Program-made: the position numbers and the translations under genes | The notes under the pieces: model-generated | What the model was told of the DNA's origin: nothing | What the model saw: only the letters and a program-made list of their open reading frames with translations | Database searches by the model: none | Part shown: positions 24,812 through 34,591 of the stretch, one piece after another | How positions within the stretch are numbered: position 1 is the first letter of the stretch | How the letters are laid out: each line of letters begins with the position of its first letter | Assembly: GCF_000299935.1 (NCBI RefSeq) | Contig: NZ_AMRL01000001.1 | Location: forward strand, 124,001 to 188,000 | DNA: 64,000 nucleotides | Reading direction: 5' to 3' | From: Oceanibaculum indicum P24 | GTDB lineage: Bacteria > Pseudomonadota > Alphaproteobacteria > Oceanibaculales > Oceanibaculaceae

Positions 24812-25838
24812 AGCGCTTATCGCGGAATTCCGCGAAGATCAGGATGCGGTTAACAGTCTCCCCGTCATCCGACAGCGGCAGCAATATCTCCTGGAACATC
24901 TGCATCTTCGGATTCTCGCCGGCATAGGATGACCGGCCAAAGCGCGGCAGCTTGCCATAGACGACCGACGCCAGCGTATCGAAGATCATGTTGCCGGGCT
25001 TCTTCTCGTCGAATTCCCGGAAGCTGCGCCCCTTCAGCCCCTTGCGCACGAAGGTGCCGACATGCTCGCCGATCAGCCGGTAGCGGAAGTCCAGCGGGTC
25101 TGGCTCCACTTCCAGCACCAGCGCATGCGGCAGCAGCTTCGGGATATCGACCGCATCGATATCGGCAAAGCGCGGCATGCGGCGGTCGCCGCGAATACGG
25201 TCCCAGTAGGCGAATCCCTCATCCAGGATGCTTGAGGTGAAGCGCGGCAGGTTCATCGGCGCATTGAGCGCGGACAGGCTGGAATCGCAGACCGCCACCG
25301 GCTCGACATGATCGTACTTTGCCACGGTCAGCACATATTCGACCTGCCCGTCCTCACTGCACAGCGGTAGCACAAGGGCCTCGTAGCTGGTGACGGTGAC
25401 ATCGTCCCATTTAGCGGTGTTGCGGATGCGGTAGGGCAGCTTGCGCTCCACACAGAAGCGCATGCGGCGGCAGGTCTCCTCGGCCCCCTTCACCTCGTCC
25501 AGATAACGACCGCGCAGTTCGATACCGATGCTCTGGGTCACCAGCTCGCCGATGGTGCGTACCTTCAGGCGGATATCTTCTCCGCGCTCGACCTGAAGCA
25601 GGTATATCCAGGGCAGCAGGCGGCGCGGCAATGTCGTGAAATCGAGATCGATGTAATGCGCATCGCCATTGGGACGGCGCAAGCGCTTCCAATATTCGAA
25701 CAACACCTTCAGGTCCGGGTCGGCGGCAGTCGCCGGATCGGCGATCACCATGCCCTCATCCTGCAGCGAATCATAAACGCACAGCATCGTGTCCGACTCC
25801 GTCGAACCAAGATTGCCCGGTATGTATTTCATGGTCAT
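24798..25838 (-). CDS. Tandem PAS_5-type domain protein
   Basis: A 346-aa soluble protein made of two PAS_5-like repeats. Repeat 1 (about residues 30-185) has LFEYWKRLRRPNGDAHYIDLD ending in EALVLPLCSEDGQVEYVL; repeat 2 (about 210-340) has FAYWDRIRGDRRMPRFADIDA, a short FRYRLIGEHVG strand and EILLPLSDDGETVNRILIF. There is no output domain. It is the two-domain relative of the 12972-13550 protein. The start is uncertain: ATG 25838 (MTMKYIPGN) is chosen from similarity of length; 25832 and upstream ATGs to 25961 stay in frame, and no good Shine-Dalgarno decides. Ligand unknown. Confidence 0.7.
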   Translation of the reverse strand: MTMKYIPGNLGSTESDTMLCVYDSLQDEGMVIADPATAADPDLKVLFEYWKRLRRPNGDAHYIDLDFTTLPRRLLPWIYLLQVERGEDIRLKVRTIGELVTQSIGIELRGRYLDEVKGAEETCRRMRFCVERKLPYRIRNTAKWDDVTVTSYEALVLPLCSEDGQVEYVLTVAKYDHVEPVAVCDSSLSALNAPMNLPRFTSSILDEGFAYWDRIRGDRRMPRFADIDAVDIPKLLPHALVLEVEPDPLDFRYRLIGEHVGTFVRKGLKGRSFREFDEKKPGNMIFDTLASVVYGKLPRFGRSSYAGENPKMQMFQEILLPLSDDGETVNRILIFAEFRDKRFKAR

Positions 25839-25997
25839 GCGAACCCGTTCGGCTGTCCGAATAGCAGTATCGCTGCGACTCGCTAACATTGCGTTAAACT
25901 GTCGCATTTGGAGAAAATGTAGCGGTGACAAGCTGTTGCTTGAGATTCCTCCGCTGCGCACCTAGCCTCCTGCCGAAACGCAACCGGGAGACCCGCC

Positions 25998-26906
25998 ATG
26001 GTCGCACAGCGCCGCTACACCATCCTCGATGTCTTCGCCAACCGCCCGCTGGCCGGCAATCCGCTGGCCGTGGTGCTGGATGCCGATGGGCTGGACGACA
26101 GGGAAATGCAGGCGATCGCCCGGGAATTCAACCTGTCGGAGACGGTGTTCGTGCTGCCCCCGGCGGACAGCCGCCACCGCGCCGCCGTCCGCATCTTCAC
26201 GCCGGGACGGGAACTGCCCTTCGCCGGCCATCCGACGGTCGGCACGGCGGTGCTGCTGGCGCTGCTGGACAAGGCGAAGGGCGCCAGCGCGGAAGCCTTC
26301 GGGCTGGAAGAGAAGATCGGCATAGTGCCCTGCGTCGCCGAGCCGAAGGGCGAACGGCAGGGCCGTGCGCGCTTCCGCCTGCCCCGCCTGCCGCAGAGCT
26401 GGGGTGAGGGTGTGAGCGTGGAGAAGGCCGCCCGCGCGCTGGGGCTCCAGCCTTCAGAGATCGGATTCGGCCAGCATGTGCCCAGCCGGATGTCGGCGGG
26501 CGTCAGGTTCGACATGGTGCCGGTCGCCACGCTGGATGCCATCGGGCGGGCACGGCCCGGTGCCGCCTTCGAGGAGGCATTCGGCGACAGCGACCACCCC
26601 GCCGTCTACCTCTACACCGCCGAGACGGTGGAGGCCGGCTCGCGCTTCCATGCCCGCATGTTCGCGCCGGGGCTCGGCGTGGCGGAAGACCCGGCCACCG
26701 GCTCCGCCGCCGCCTCCTTCGCTGGCGCCCTGATGCAGTTCGAGAAGCCGGGCGACGGCACGCACGATATCGTCATCGAGCAGGGCTACGAGATGGGCCG
26801 GCCTAGCCTGATCGACCTGCAGCTGGTCGTCGAAACGGGTGCGCTGGTCTCGGCGGAGATCGGCGGCGATGCGGTGATCGTCGCCGAGGGCACGCTGTAC
26901 GCCTGA
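25998..26906 (+). CDS. PhzF family isomerase/epimerase-like protein
   Basis: A 302-aa protein of the PhzF/DapF-like fold. It shows the family signature at the N-terminus (TILDVFANRPLAGNPLAVVLDA), the catalytic Glu in FNLSETVFVLPP (about residue 45), the FTPGRELPFAGHPTVGTA loop, and the C-terminal EDPATGSAAASFAGAL phosphate/anion-binding loop. Phenazine genes are absent, so the true reaction is an unknown isomerisation or hydration. RBS CGGGAGACCCGCC precedes ATG 25998. Monocistronic, convergent with the MaoC gene (4 bp gap). Confidence 0.92.
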   Translation: MVAQRRYTILDVFANRPLAGNPLAVVLDADGLDDREMQAIAREFNLSETVFVLPPADSRHRAAVRIFTPGRELPFAGHPTVGTAVLLALLDKAKGASAEAFGLEEKIGIVPCVAEPKGERQGRARFRLPRLPQSWGEGVSVEKAARALGLQPSEIGFGQHVPSRMSAGVRFDMVPVATLDAIGRARPGAAFEEAFGDSDHPAVYLYTAETVEAGSRFHARMFAPGLGVAEDPATGSAAASFAGALMQFEKPGDGTHDIVIEQGYEMGRPSLIDLQLVVETGALVSAEIGGDAVIVAEGTLYA

Positions 26907-26910
26907 GCCC

Positions 26911-27399
26911 TTATGTGGCGGGCTGGCGCTTGCGGACGAGGTAGCGGTGCTGGCCGTCCAGCACCAGCTCCCGGCGCTGGTTGTGGATGGTGGAGCGCAT
27001 GGCGATGACGCCGGTGGTGCGTTGCGGCGTCAATTCGGCGATCTCCAGCGCCGGATAGAGCGTGTCGCCCAGGAACACCGGCTTCAGGAAGCGCGAGGAA
27101 TGGTCCAGGAAGGCGATCAGCGACTGCGACACCTCATGCGGAAAGCGCCCTGCCCCCGCCGCCGTGAAGCACACCACCTGCAGCCCGTGCGCCAGCATGC
27201 CGGGCAGCCCATGCGCACGGCAATATTCCACATCGTAATGGATCGGGTGATTGTCGCCGGACACGATCTGGAAGGCGGCGAAGTTGGATTCCGTGACCGT
27301 GCGGCTGGGCAGGCAATAACGCTCGCCCACACGGAAATCCTCGAACCAGCGCAGCTCCGTCACCTGATGCGCGGCGGGATCGAACTCCGTATCGGTCAT
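26911..27399 (-). CDS. MaoC family dehydratase
   Basis: A 162-aa hotdog-fold enoyl-CoA hydratase-like enzyme. The hydratase-2 style catalytic segment is present as IVSGDNHPIHYDVEYCRAHG (Asp and His about residues 49 and 54), followed by LPGMLAHGLQV. Its start codon overlaps the stop of the upstream CoA-transferase by four bases (ATGA), so the pair is translationally coupled. They likely act on the same acyl-CoA: the transferase activates an acid and MaoC hydrates or dehydrates it, as in mesaconyl/itaconate-type or beta-methyl acid pathways. Substrate not determinable here. Confidence 0.9.
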   Translation of the reverse strand: MTDTEFDPAAHQVTELRWFEDFRVGERYCLPSRTVTESNFAAFQIVSGDNHPIHYDVEYCRAHGLPGMLAHGLQVVCFTAAGAGRFPHEVSQSLIAFLDHSSRFLKPVFLGDTLYPALEIAELTPQRTTGVIAMRSTIHNQRRELVLDGQHRYLVRKRQPAT

Positions 27400-28607
27400 G
27401 CCGGTTCCCCTTCCCTGGTCATCGTGCCGACATGTCCAGCCTCGGCGAGCGCCACAATGGCGGCCTCGTCATAGCCCAGCTCGCGCAATATCTCCGCCGT
27501 GTGCTGGCCCAGCAGCGGCGGCGTGCGGCTGGCCTTGCGCGCCTCTCCCTCGAAGCGTACCGGATAGCCGATGGTGCGGATCGGCCCCAGCACCGGATGC
27601 TCGCTGTCCGCCAGCAGGCCGCGCGCCGACAGCTGCGGGTGCTCCAGCGCCTGATCCAGCGTGTGGATCGGCGCGCAGGGAAGCCCGGCCTCCGACAGGA
27701 CGGCCAGCCAGTGCGCGGCGGGCTGCGCCCTCACCTTCTCCTGCACCAGCGCCACGGTGCGGTCGAAATTGCGCACCCGCGCCGCGTTCGTCGCAAAGTC
27801 GGGATGATCGGCCTGTTCCTCCAGCCCCAGCAACGCGCAGAGCCGCCGCCACTGCGCATCATTACCGACGCCGACCATCAGCGCCCCGTCAGACGCCTCG
27901 AATGCCTGATAGGGGGCAAGCGAGGGATGGCCGGTGCCCATGCGCTCCGGCAGCTTTCCTGAGCGCCAGTAATTCTGCGCCAGATACCCCATCAGCCCCA
28001 TCGCGCTGTCGAGCAGGGAGACTTCCAGATACACGCCCTTGCCGGTGCGCTGCCGCTCCAGCAGAGCGGCCAGAACGCCGCTCAGCGCGTGCATACCGGT
28101 GGCCTGGTCGACCGGGGAGAAGCTGGCCCGCGCATAGGGCCCGTCCGGGTCGCCCATGGTCGAGATCATGCCGGAGAAGGCCTGAAGCATGACGTCATAG
28201 CCTGGCGTCTTGCCCATCGGCCCGTCACGGCCATAGCCGGAAATCTCGCAATAGATCAGCCGCGGGTTGATCGCCGACAGCGTTTCGTAATCGACACCCA
28301 GCTTCGCCGCCGTGCCGCCGCCAAAGCCCTGCAGCACGACATCGGCGCGCTGTGCCAGGTCATGGACGATCTTCCGCCCCTCATCGCTTTTCAGGTCGAG
28401 GGCGATGCTGCGCTTGTTGTGGTTGAAGGCGAGGAACAGCGCCGACTGGCCCTTTTCCTGAGGCGACCAGCCACGCGTATCGTCGCCGCTGCCGACTGGC
28501 TCCACCTTCACCACTTCAGCCCCCAGATCGCCCAGATACTGGCCGCACAGCGGCCCGGCGATCACCTTGCTGAGGTCGAGTATCCTGATCCCTGCGAGCG
28601 GTTTCAT
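27396..28607 (-). CDS. CoA transferase family III (CaiB/BaiF)
   Basis: A 403-aa acyl-CoA transferase. The family opening GIRILDLSKVIAGPLCGQYLGDLGAEVVKVE, the catalytic Asp in SPVDQATGMHAL (about residue 175) and GVGNDAQWRRLC with the C-terminal FxG-type segment are present. The start at 28607 (MKPLAGIRIL) follows AAGGACAGGG; in-frame upstream ATGs would add a non-homologous leader. First gene of a two-gene operon with MaoC, divergent from the peptide-type ABC importer, with about 250 bp between them. Confidence 0.93.
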   Translation of the reverse strand: MKPLAGIRILDLSKVIAGPLCGQYLGDLGAEVVKVEPVGSGDDTRGWSPQEKGQSALFLAFNHNKRSIALDLKSDEGRKIVHDLAQRADVVLQGFGGGTAAKLGVDYETLSAINPRLIYCEISGYGRDGPMGKTPGYDVMLQAFSGMISTMGDPDGPYARASFSPVDQATGMHALSGVLAALLERQRTGKGVYLEVSLLDSAMGLMGYLAQNYWRSGKLPERMGTGHPSLAPYQAFEASDGALMVGVGNDAQWRRLCALLGLEEQADHPDFATNAARVRNFDRTVALVQEKVRAQPAAHWLAVLSEAGLPCAPIHTLDQALEHPQLSARGLLADSEHPVLGPIRTIGYPVRFEGEARKASRTPPLLGQHTAEILRELGYDEAAIVALAEAGHVGTMTREGEPA

Positions 28608-28782
28608 CCCTGTCCTTTTCTTTATCGTTATCGCCGGTTCCGGCATGCGTGCGCGACACTCTGCCATGCCCGACCGGTGAGGAAAATGAGCCAATATGTA
28701 CTGGCGTTCCCCCGCCGTGCCGACTAGGCTGCGTTCCTGGCTTGTCGCAGAAGATTACAACTTCAGCATCCGCCGCACATTA

Positions 28783-28805
28783 ATAAGAAGGCCTAAGCCT
28801 CTTAT
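28783..28805. promoter_or_regulatory. Imperfect inverted repeat in the divergent CoA-transferase/importer region
   Basis: ATAAGAAGGC (28783-28792) and GCCTCTTAT (28797-28805) pair with one bulged A, 50 bp upstream of the binding-protein start. The 28608-28854 interval is the only regulatory space for both the CoA-transferase operon and the importer; this is the most evident dyad in it. Operator or mRNA leader hairpin. Confidence 0.35.
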
Positions 28806-28854
28806 AAGTAAAGATATTTCACGACCACGGAACAATCAGGAGGTCCGTTTAACA

Positions 28855-30381
28855 ATGAGACGGTTTGCTCGCACGAAGCTTTGGGCGCTGGCCGGCACGG
28901 CCGCCATTGCGCTCTGCCTGGCGGCACCGTCGGCCCAGGCAGGTAAGGCCGACGACACCCTCAACATCGCCTGGGATGTCGAGGTGCCGAATGTGAACAT
29001 GTATTTCGATACCTCGCGTAACGGCGTCATCATCGCCCATCACGTCTGGGACGGGCTGGTCTGGCGCGACCCGGCCTCCGGCGAGTTCAAGCCGCTGATC
29101 GCCTCCTCCTGGAACATCGTGGACGACAAGACCATCGAGGTCGAAATCCGCAAGGGCGTGAAGTTCCACAATGGCGCGACGCTGACCGCCGACGATGTGG
29201 TCTATACCTATAATTACCTGGCCCGGCCCGATAACGGCATCCTGAACCGCAACTACACCAGCTGGATCGAAAAGGCCGAGAAGGTTGGCGACAACAAGGT
29301 CCGGATCACGGCCAAGAGCACCAACCCGCTGATCCTGCTCTACATGGTCGAGATCGGCATCTATCCGCAGAAGTACTATGAGGAAGTCGGGCCTGAGGGC
29401 ATGGGCCTGAAGCCGGTCGGCACCGGCCCGTACAAGATCACCTCGGTCGATCCGGGCAAGCGCCTGGAGTTCGAGGCCTTCGCGGATTATTACGACAGCC
29501 CGAAGGGCAAGGCGAAGATCAAGAAGATCGTGCAGCGCACGATCCCGGAGATGAACACCCAGGTGGTCGAGCTGGCCAGCGGGCGTCTCGACTGGATCTG
29601 GCGTGTGGCGCAGGACCAGGCCGACCGTCTGGAGAAGACCGGCCGCGTGCAGGTCATCAACGCCAACACGATGCGCGTCGGCTACCTGCACCTGAACGCC
29701 GTCGGCGGGCCGGAAGATTCGCCGCTGCGCAAGCTGAAGGTGCGCCAGGCGATCAACCACGCCATCAATCTGGAAGGCATCGTGAAGAACCTGGTGCGCG
29801 GCTCGTCCCAGGTCATCCACTCGGCCTGCTATCCGGAGCAGTTCGGCTGCACCGACGATGTGCAGAAGTACCCGTACGATCCGGCCAAGGCGAAGCAGCT
29901 GCTGGCCGAGGCCGGCTATCCGAACGGCTTCACCACCGCCTTCTACGCCTATCGTGACCGGGCGCAGAACGAGGCGATGATGTCCGACCTCGCCGCCGTC
30001 GGCATCAAGGCGGAGCTGCGCTATGGCCAGTACGCCGCGACCCGCGACGCGCTGCGCAAGGGTGAAGTGCCGATCGCCAGCCTGACCTGGGGCTCCAACT
30101 CGATCCCCGATGTGGACGCCATCCTGCCGGTGTTCTTCGGCGGCCTGCCGGACGACATGTCCAAGGACGAGGAAGTGCAGGGCTGGCTGCAGGCTGCGCG
30201 CTCCACGCTGGACCAGGAGAAGCGCAAGGAGCTGTACAAGAAGGCCTTGCAGAAGATCGCCGCCCAAGCCTACTGGGTGCCGACCTGGACCTACACCACG
30301 AACTACGCGATCTCGAACGACCTCGACTTCAAGCCGACGGCCGATGAAATCCCGCGGTTCTGGACGGCTTCCTGGAAGTAA
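28855..30381 (+). CDS. Peptide/nickel-type ABC transporter substrate-binding protein (SBP family 5)
   Basis: A 508-aa periplasmic receptor, first gene of a complete importer operon. A Sec signal peptide (MRRFARTKLW, then an Ala/Leu core ending AQAGKA) is followed by family-5 hallmarks: VWDGLVWRDPASGEFKPLIA, EIRKGVKFHNGATLTADDVVY and KPVGTGPYKITS. The start at 28855 sits behind CAGGAGGTCC; an upstream frame extension lacks a signal-like N-terminus. The ligand could be a peptide, opine or glycosylated compound. An adjacent divergent CoA-transferase/MaoC pair may hint at an acid-bearing substrate, which is inference only. Confidence 0.94.
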   Translation: MRRFARTKLWALAGTAAIALCLAAPSAQAGKADDTLNIAWDVEVPNVNMYFDTSRNGVIIAHHVWDGLVWRDPASGEFKPLIASSWNIVDDKTIEVEIRKGVKFHNGATLTADDVVYTYNYLARPDNGILNRNYTSWIEKAEKVGDNKVRITAKSTNPLILLYMVEIGIYPQKYYEEVGPEGMGLKPVGTGPYKITSVDPGKRLEFEAFADYYDSPKGKAKIKKIVQRTIPEMNTQVVELASGRLDWIWRVAQDQADRLEKTGRVQVINANTMRVGYLHLNAVGGPEDSPLRKLKVRQAINHAINLEGIVKNLVRGSSQVIHSACYPEQFGCTDDVQKYPYDPAKAKQLLAEAGYPNGFTTAFYAYRDRAQNEAMMSDLAAVGIKAELRYGQYAATRDALRKGEVPIASLTWGSNSIPDVDAILPVFFGGLPDDMSKDEEVQGWLQAARSTLDQEKRKELYKKALQKIAAQAYWVPTWTYTTNYAISNDLDFKPTADEIPRFWTASWK

Positions 30382-30408
30382 CCGGCGGCTATCCGCTATA
30401 GACTAAGT

Positions 30409-30439
30409 TCCGGGCGGCATGCCGGTCATGCCGCCCGGA
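30409..30439 (+). other. Intercistronic 12-bp hairpin between binding-protein and permease genes
   Basis: TCCGGGCGGCAT (30409-30420) and ATGCCGCCCGGA (30428-30439) form a perfect stem with a seven-base loop, 27 bp after the stop of the binding-protein gene. Only a short TCGATTTC follows, so termination would be partial. It probably sets the ratio of receptor to membrane subunits or protects the upstream mRNA. Confidence 0.65.
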
Positions 30440-30469
30440 TCGATTTCAGATAGGGCATTACCCCGGCAC

Positions 30470-31387
30470 ATGCTGATTTACACCGCAAAAAGGCTGATCG
30501 TGGCGCTGCTTGTGGCACTGACGATCTCCCTCATTAGCTTCGGACTGCTGTTCCTGTCCGGCGACCCGGCGACGACCATTGCCGGCGAGAGCGCCGACGA
30601 CGCCGCGATCCAGGCAATCCGCGTGCAGTACGGTTTCGACCGGCCCATCCACGAACAGTATTTCGCCTGGGTCGGGCGCGCGCTGCAGGGCGATTTCGGC
30701 ACCAGCTTCTATTTCAAGGTGCCGGTGACCCACCTCATCTTCGAGCGGCTGCCGGTGACGCTGGGGCTGGGGCTGTCGGCCATCCTGTTCGCCATCATCC
30801 TGTCGATCCCGCTGGGCGTGCTGGCCGCGCGCTATCCCAACAGCATGATCGACCGGCTGGCGCTCACCATGTCAGTGATGGGTCAGGCGCTGCCCAGCTT
30901 CTGGTTCGCGCTGCTGCTGATCATGGTGTTCTCCTTCATGTACCCGCTGCTGCCGCCCTCTGGCTCGGAAAGCTGGGTGCATTTCATCATGCCGACCATC
31001 GTGCTGGGCTATTACGCCACGCCGGCGATCATGCGCCTGACGCGCACCGGCATGCTGGAAGTGCTGGGCGCGGACTATATCCGTACCGCCCGCGCCAAGG
31101 GTCTGAAGCCGCGCACCGTGCTGTTCAAGCATGCGCTGCGCAATGCGATCATCCCGGTGGTCAGCCTGTCCGCCGTGCAGCTGGGCTTCATGCTGGGCGG
31201 CTCCATCGTGGTGGAGACCATCTTCGCCCTGCATGGCACCGGCTACCTCGCCTGGGAATCGATCCGCCGCTACGACCTGCCGACGGTGCAGGCGATCCTG
31301 CTGGTGTTCTCCCTCATCTATATCGTGCTGACGTTCCTGGCTGACCTGCTGAACGCCTGGCTCGACCCCCGTATCCGCGTAGGCTGA
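30470..31387 (+). CDS. ABC transporter permease, DppB type
   Basis: A 305-aa inner-membrane subunit with six predicted helices. It starts MLIYTAKRLIVALLVAL, as DppB-type permeases do, has the QYGFDRPIHEQY and GDFGTSF periplasmic segments, and the EAA-like cytoplasmic loop ADYIRTARAKGLKPRTVLFKHALRNA with its conserved Gly contacting the ATPases. ATG 30470 is chosen; the upstream in-frame ATG codons fall inside the hairpin. Works with the next permease and two ATPases. Confidence 0.94.
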   Translation: MLIYTAKRLIVALLVALTISLISFGLLFLSGDPATTIAGESADDAAIQAIRVQYGFDRPIHEQYFAWVGRALQGDFGTSFYFKVPVTHLIFERLPVTLGLGLSAILFAIILSIPLGVLAARYPNSMIDRLALTMSVMGQALPSFWFALLLIMVFSFMYPLLPPSGSESWVHFIMPTIVLGYYATPAIMRLTRTGMLEVLGADYIRTARAKGLKPRTVLFKHALRNAIIPVVSLSAVQLGFMLGGSIVVETIFALHGTGYLAWESIRRYDLPTVQAILLVFSLIYIVLTFLADLLNAWLDPRIRVG

Positions 31388-31390
31388 CCG

Positions 31391-32290
31391 ATGGCAGCAA
31401 TCACCATTCCCGCCGCCGAGGACATTGTCGGCCCCACCCCGGGTCAGCGGCTGCGCAAGCGTATCCTCGGCCATCGCGGCGTTATGATCGGCGCCGTCAT
31501 CCTGGGCTTCATCCTGCTGGTGGCGCTGCTGGCCCCGCTGCTGGCGCCGCACGATCCCTACGCGCAGAGTCTTGGCAACCGGCTGGTGCCGCCGGTCTGG
31601 ACCGATGCCGGCAGCTGGGAACATCCGCTGGGCACCGACGGGCTGGGCCGCGACTATCTCTCCCGCCTCATGTACGGCGCGCAGATCTCGCTGTTCATCG
31701 GCTTCGCCACGGCGCTGATCTCCGGAATCATCGGCACGGTGATGGGCGTCGCCGCCGGCTATTTCGGCGGACGCGTCGATCTGGTCGTCACCTTCCTGAT
31801 CACCTGCCGGCTGTCGATGCCGGTCATCCTGGTGTCGCTGGCCGTGGTCGCCATGCTCGGCAATTCGCTGACCATCGTGGTCACCGTACTGGGCGTGCTG
31901 CTGTGGGACCGCTATGCGGTGGTCATGCGCAGCGCCACCATGCAGGTGCGCTCGCTGGATTATGTCGCCGCCGCCTCGGCAGCCGGCTGTTCGACCTGGC
32001 GCATCCTGGTCTCGGAAATCCTGCCCAATGTGATGAACCCGCTGATCGTGGTGGCGACGCTGGAAGTCGCCCACGCCGTGCTGCTGGAAGCCGCGCTCAG
32101 CTTCCTCGGCCTTGGCGTTCAGCCGCCCCTGCCCTCCTGGGGTCTGATGATCTCGGAAGGCAAGGATTACCTGCTGTTCGAGGCCTGGCTCATCACCATT
32201 CCCGGCGTCTGCCTGTTCGCGCTGCTGCTGGCCATCAACCTGCTGGGTGATGGTGTGCGCGACGTGACCGCCCCCGAAAACCGGAGCTGA
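31391..32290 (+). CDS. ABC transporter permease, DppC type
   Basis: A 299-aa second permease. It has the N-terminal cytoplasmic arm and OppC_N-like helix (RGVMIGAVILGFILLVALLAP), HPLGTDGLGRDYLSRLMYGAQIS with the family signature, and the coupling loop DYVAAASAAGCSTWRILVSEILPN. Six helices are predicted. It begins 3 bp after the first permease stop and ends 4 bp before the first ATPase gene, a tight operon. Confidence 0.94.
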   Translation: MAAITIPAAEDIVGPTPGQRLRKRILGHRGVMIGAVILGFILLVALLAPLLAPHDPYAQSLGNRLVPPVWTDAGSWEHPLGTDGLGRDYLSRLMYGAQISLFIGFATALISGIIGTVMGVAAGYFGGRVDLVVTFLITCRLSMPVILVSLAVVAMLGNSLTIVVTVLGVLLWDRYAVVMRSATMQVRSLDYVAAASAAGCSTWRILVSEILPNVMNPLIVVATLEVAHAVLLEAALSFLGLGVQPPLPSWGLMISEGKDYLLFEAWLITIPGVCLFALLLAINLLGDGVRDVTAPENRS

Positions 32291-32294
32291 CCCG

Positions 32295-33295
32295 ATGGCC
32301 GCTCTTCTCGAAGTCGAGAACCTCCGCGTCGATATCCCGCTGGCCGCCGGCACGCTGCATGCCGTGCGCGGCATCAGCTTCCAGGTGGAACGCGGCGAGA
32401 CTCTGTGCATCGTCGGCGAATCCGGCTGCGGCAAGTCGCTGACCTCGCTGTCGATCATGGATCTGCTGCCGCCCAAGGCGATCCGCAGCGCCGACAAGCT
32501 GGCCTTCGACGGCATCGACCTGTCGCGCGTCGGCCAGTCGCAAATGTCGGACATCCGGGGCGACCGGATGGCGATGATCTTCCAGGAGCCGATGACCAGC
32601 CTGAACCCGGCCTACACCATCGGCAACCAGCTGGAGGAGGCGCTGCTGCGCCACCGCAAGGTCTCCCGCAAGGAGGCGCGGGACCGCGCCATCCACCTGC
32701 TGGAGAAGGTCGGCATCACCGCGGCGGCCAGCCGGCTAGGCCAATATCCGCACCAGCTGTCCGGCGGGTTGCGCCAGCGTGTGATGATCGCCATGGCGCT
32801 GATGTGCGGGCCGGAGCTGATCCTGGCGGACGAGCCGACCACGGCGCTGGACGTCACCATCCAGGCGCAGATTCTGCACCTGATGATCGAACTCCAGAAG
32901 GAGTTCGGCATGGGCATGATCCTGATCACCCACGATCTTGGCATCGTCGCCCGCGTCGCCGACAAGGTCGCGGTCATGTATGCCGGCCAGATCGTCGAGA
33001 GCGGCACGGTGAACGAGGTGTTCGAGAACCCGATGCATCCCTATACGCAAGGGCTGCTGCGCTGCATTCCAGTGCCCGGCAAGACCCAGCGCGGCGCGCA
33101 TCTGGGATCGATCCCCGGCATCGTGCCGTCGCTGATCGGCGACATCCAGGGCTGCGCCTTCCGCAACCGCTGCGGCTATGCCTTCGAGGATTGCACCCGC
33201 GTGGACGTTCCCCTGACCGAGATCGCGCCCGGGCGCGGCTATCGCTGCCTGCTGAGCGCCGAGCAATGCATAGAGAACGCGAAGGAGGTCGCGTG

Positions 33296-33296
<1 letters not shown>
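32295..33296 (+). CDS. ABC transporter ATP-binding protein, DppD type
   Basis: A 333-aa ATPase. Walker A GESGCGKSLTS (about residues 38-48), Q-loop in IFQEPMTSLNPAYTIG, signature LSGGLRQRVMIAMAL, Walker B LILADEPTTALDVT and switch His in ITHDLGIVARVAD. The C-terminal oligopeptide/dipeptide transporter extension has the four-Cys pattern region (CAFRNRCGYAFEDC) that binds an Fe-S cluster or zinc in relatives. Its stop overlaps the start of the partner ATPase by one base (TGATG). Confidence 0.95.
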
Positions 33297-34288
<992 letters not shown>

Positions 34289-34302
34289 GGAGCACCGGCA
34301 GA

Positions 34303-34587
34303 ATGATCCGGCACATCGTGTTCTTTTCCGTGAAGGACCCGGCGCAGCTGGACGAGGTCGAGGAGGGGCTGAAACTGCTGACGCAGAGCCCCTACCCGTC
34401 CCTGCTGGAAGTGAAGCGCAATCTGCGCCGCGACCTGTTCGGCAACGAGGTCGATCTGGTGGTCTATGGCGAGTTCCCGGACCAGGCGACACTGGATCGC
34501 TACAAGGAAGACCCGCTCTACCAGCGCTCCATCGACCGCGTGCGCCCCTTGCGGGAATTGCGCATCGCGGCCGACATCGAGGGCTAG
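34303..34587 (+). CDS. Dabb (stress-responsive A/B barrel) domain protein
   Basis: A 94-aa protein starting MIRHIVFFSVKD, the typical opening of Dabb/ferredoxin-like barrel proteins, with SLLEVKRNLR in the middle and EDPLYQRSIDRVRPL near the end. Such dimeric barrels bind small hydrophobic or aromatic molecules, and some are enzymes. It follows the second ATPase by 14 bp (TGAGGAGCACC ribosome site) and is probably the last gene of the importer operon, so it may act on the imported compound. Convergent with the TonB receptor (4 bp gap). In-frame sequence upstream of 34303 overlaps the ATPase gene and is not used. Confidence 0.85.
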   Translation: MIRHIVFFSVKDPAQLDEVEEGLKLLTQSPYPSLLEVKRNLRRDLFGNEVDLVVYGEFPDQATLDRYKEDPLYQRSIDRVRPLRELRIAADIEG

Positions 34588-34591
34588 AGCC

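Noticed and set aside
25839-25961. Longer start for the tandem PAS protein
   Set aside because: Upstream ATGs to 25961 lack a ribosome site and add a sequence without PAS similarity; kept only as an uncertainty.
30872-32554. Long minus-strand frame over the importer permeases
   Set aside because: His/Gln/Asp-rich composition, no start context, and both permeases on the plus strand are complete.
32405-33295. Possible N-terminal extension of the second importer ATPase through the first
   Set aside because: The frame is Arg/Pro-rich without homology, while AAGGAGGT and ATG at 33296 give a normal ATPase start.
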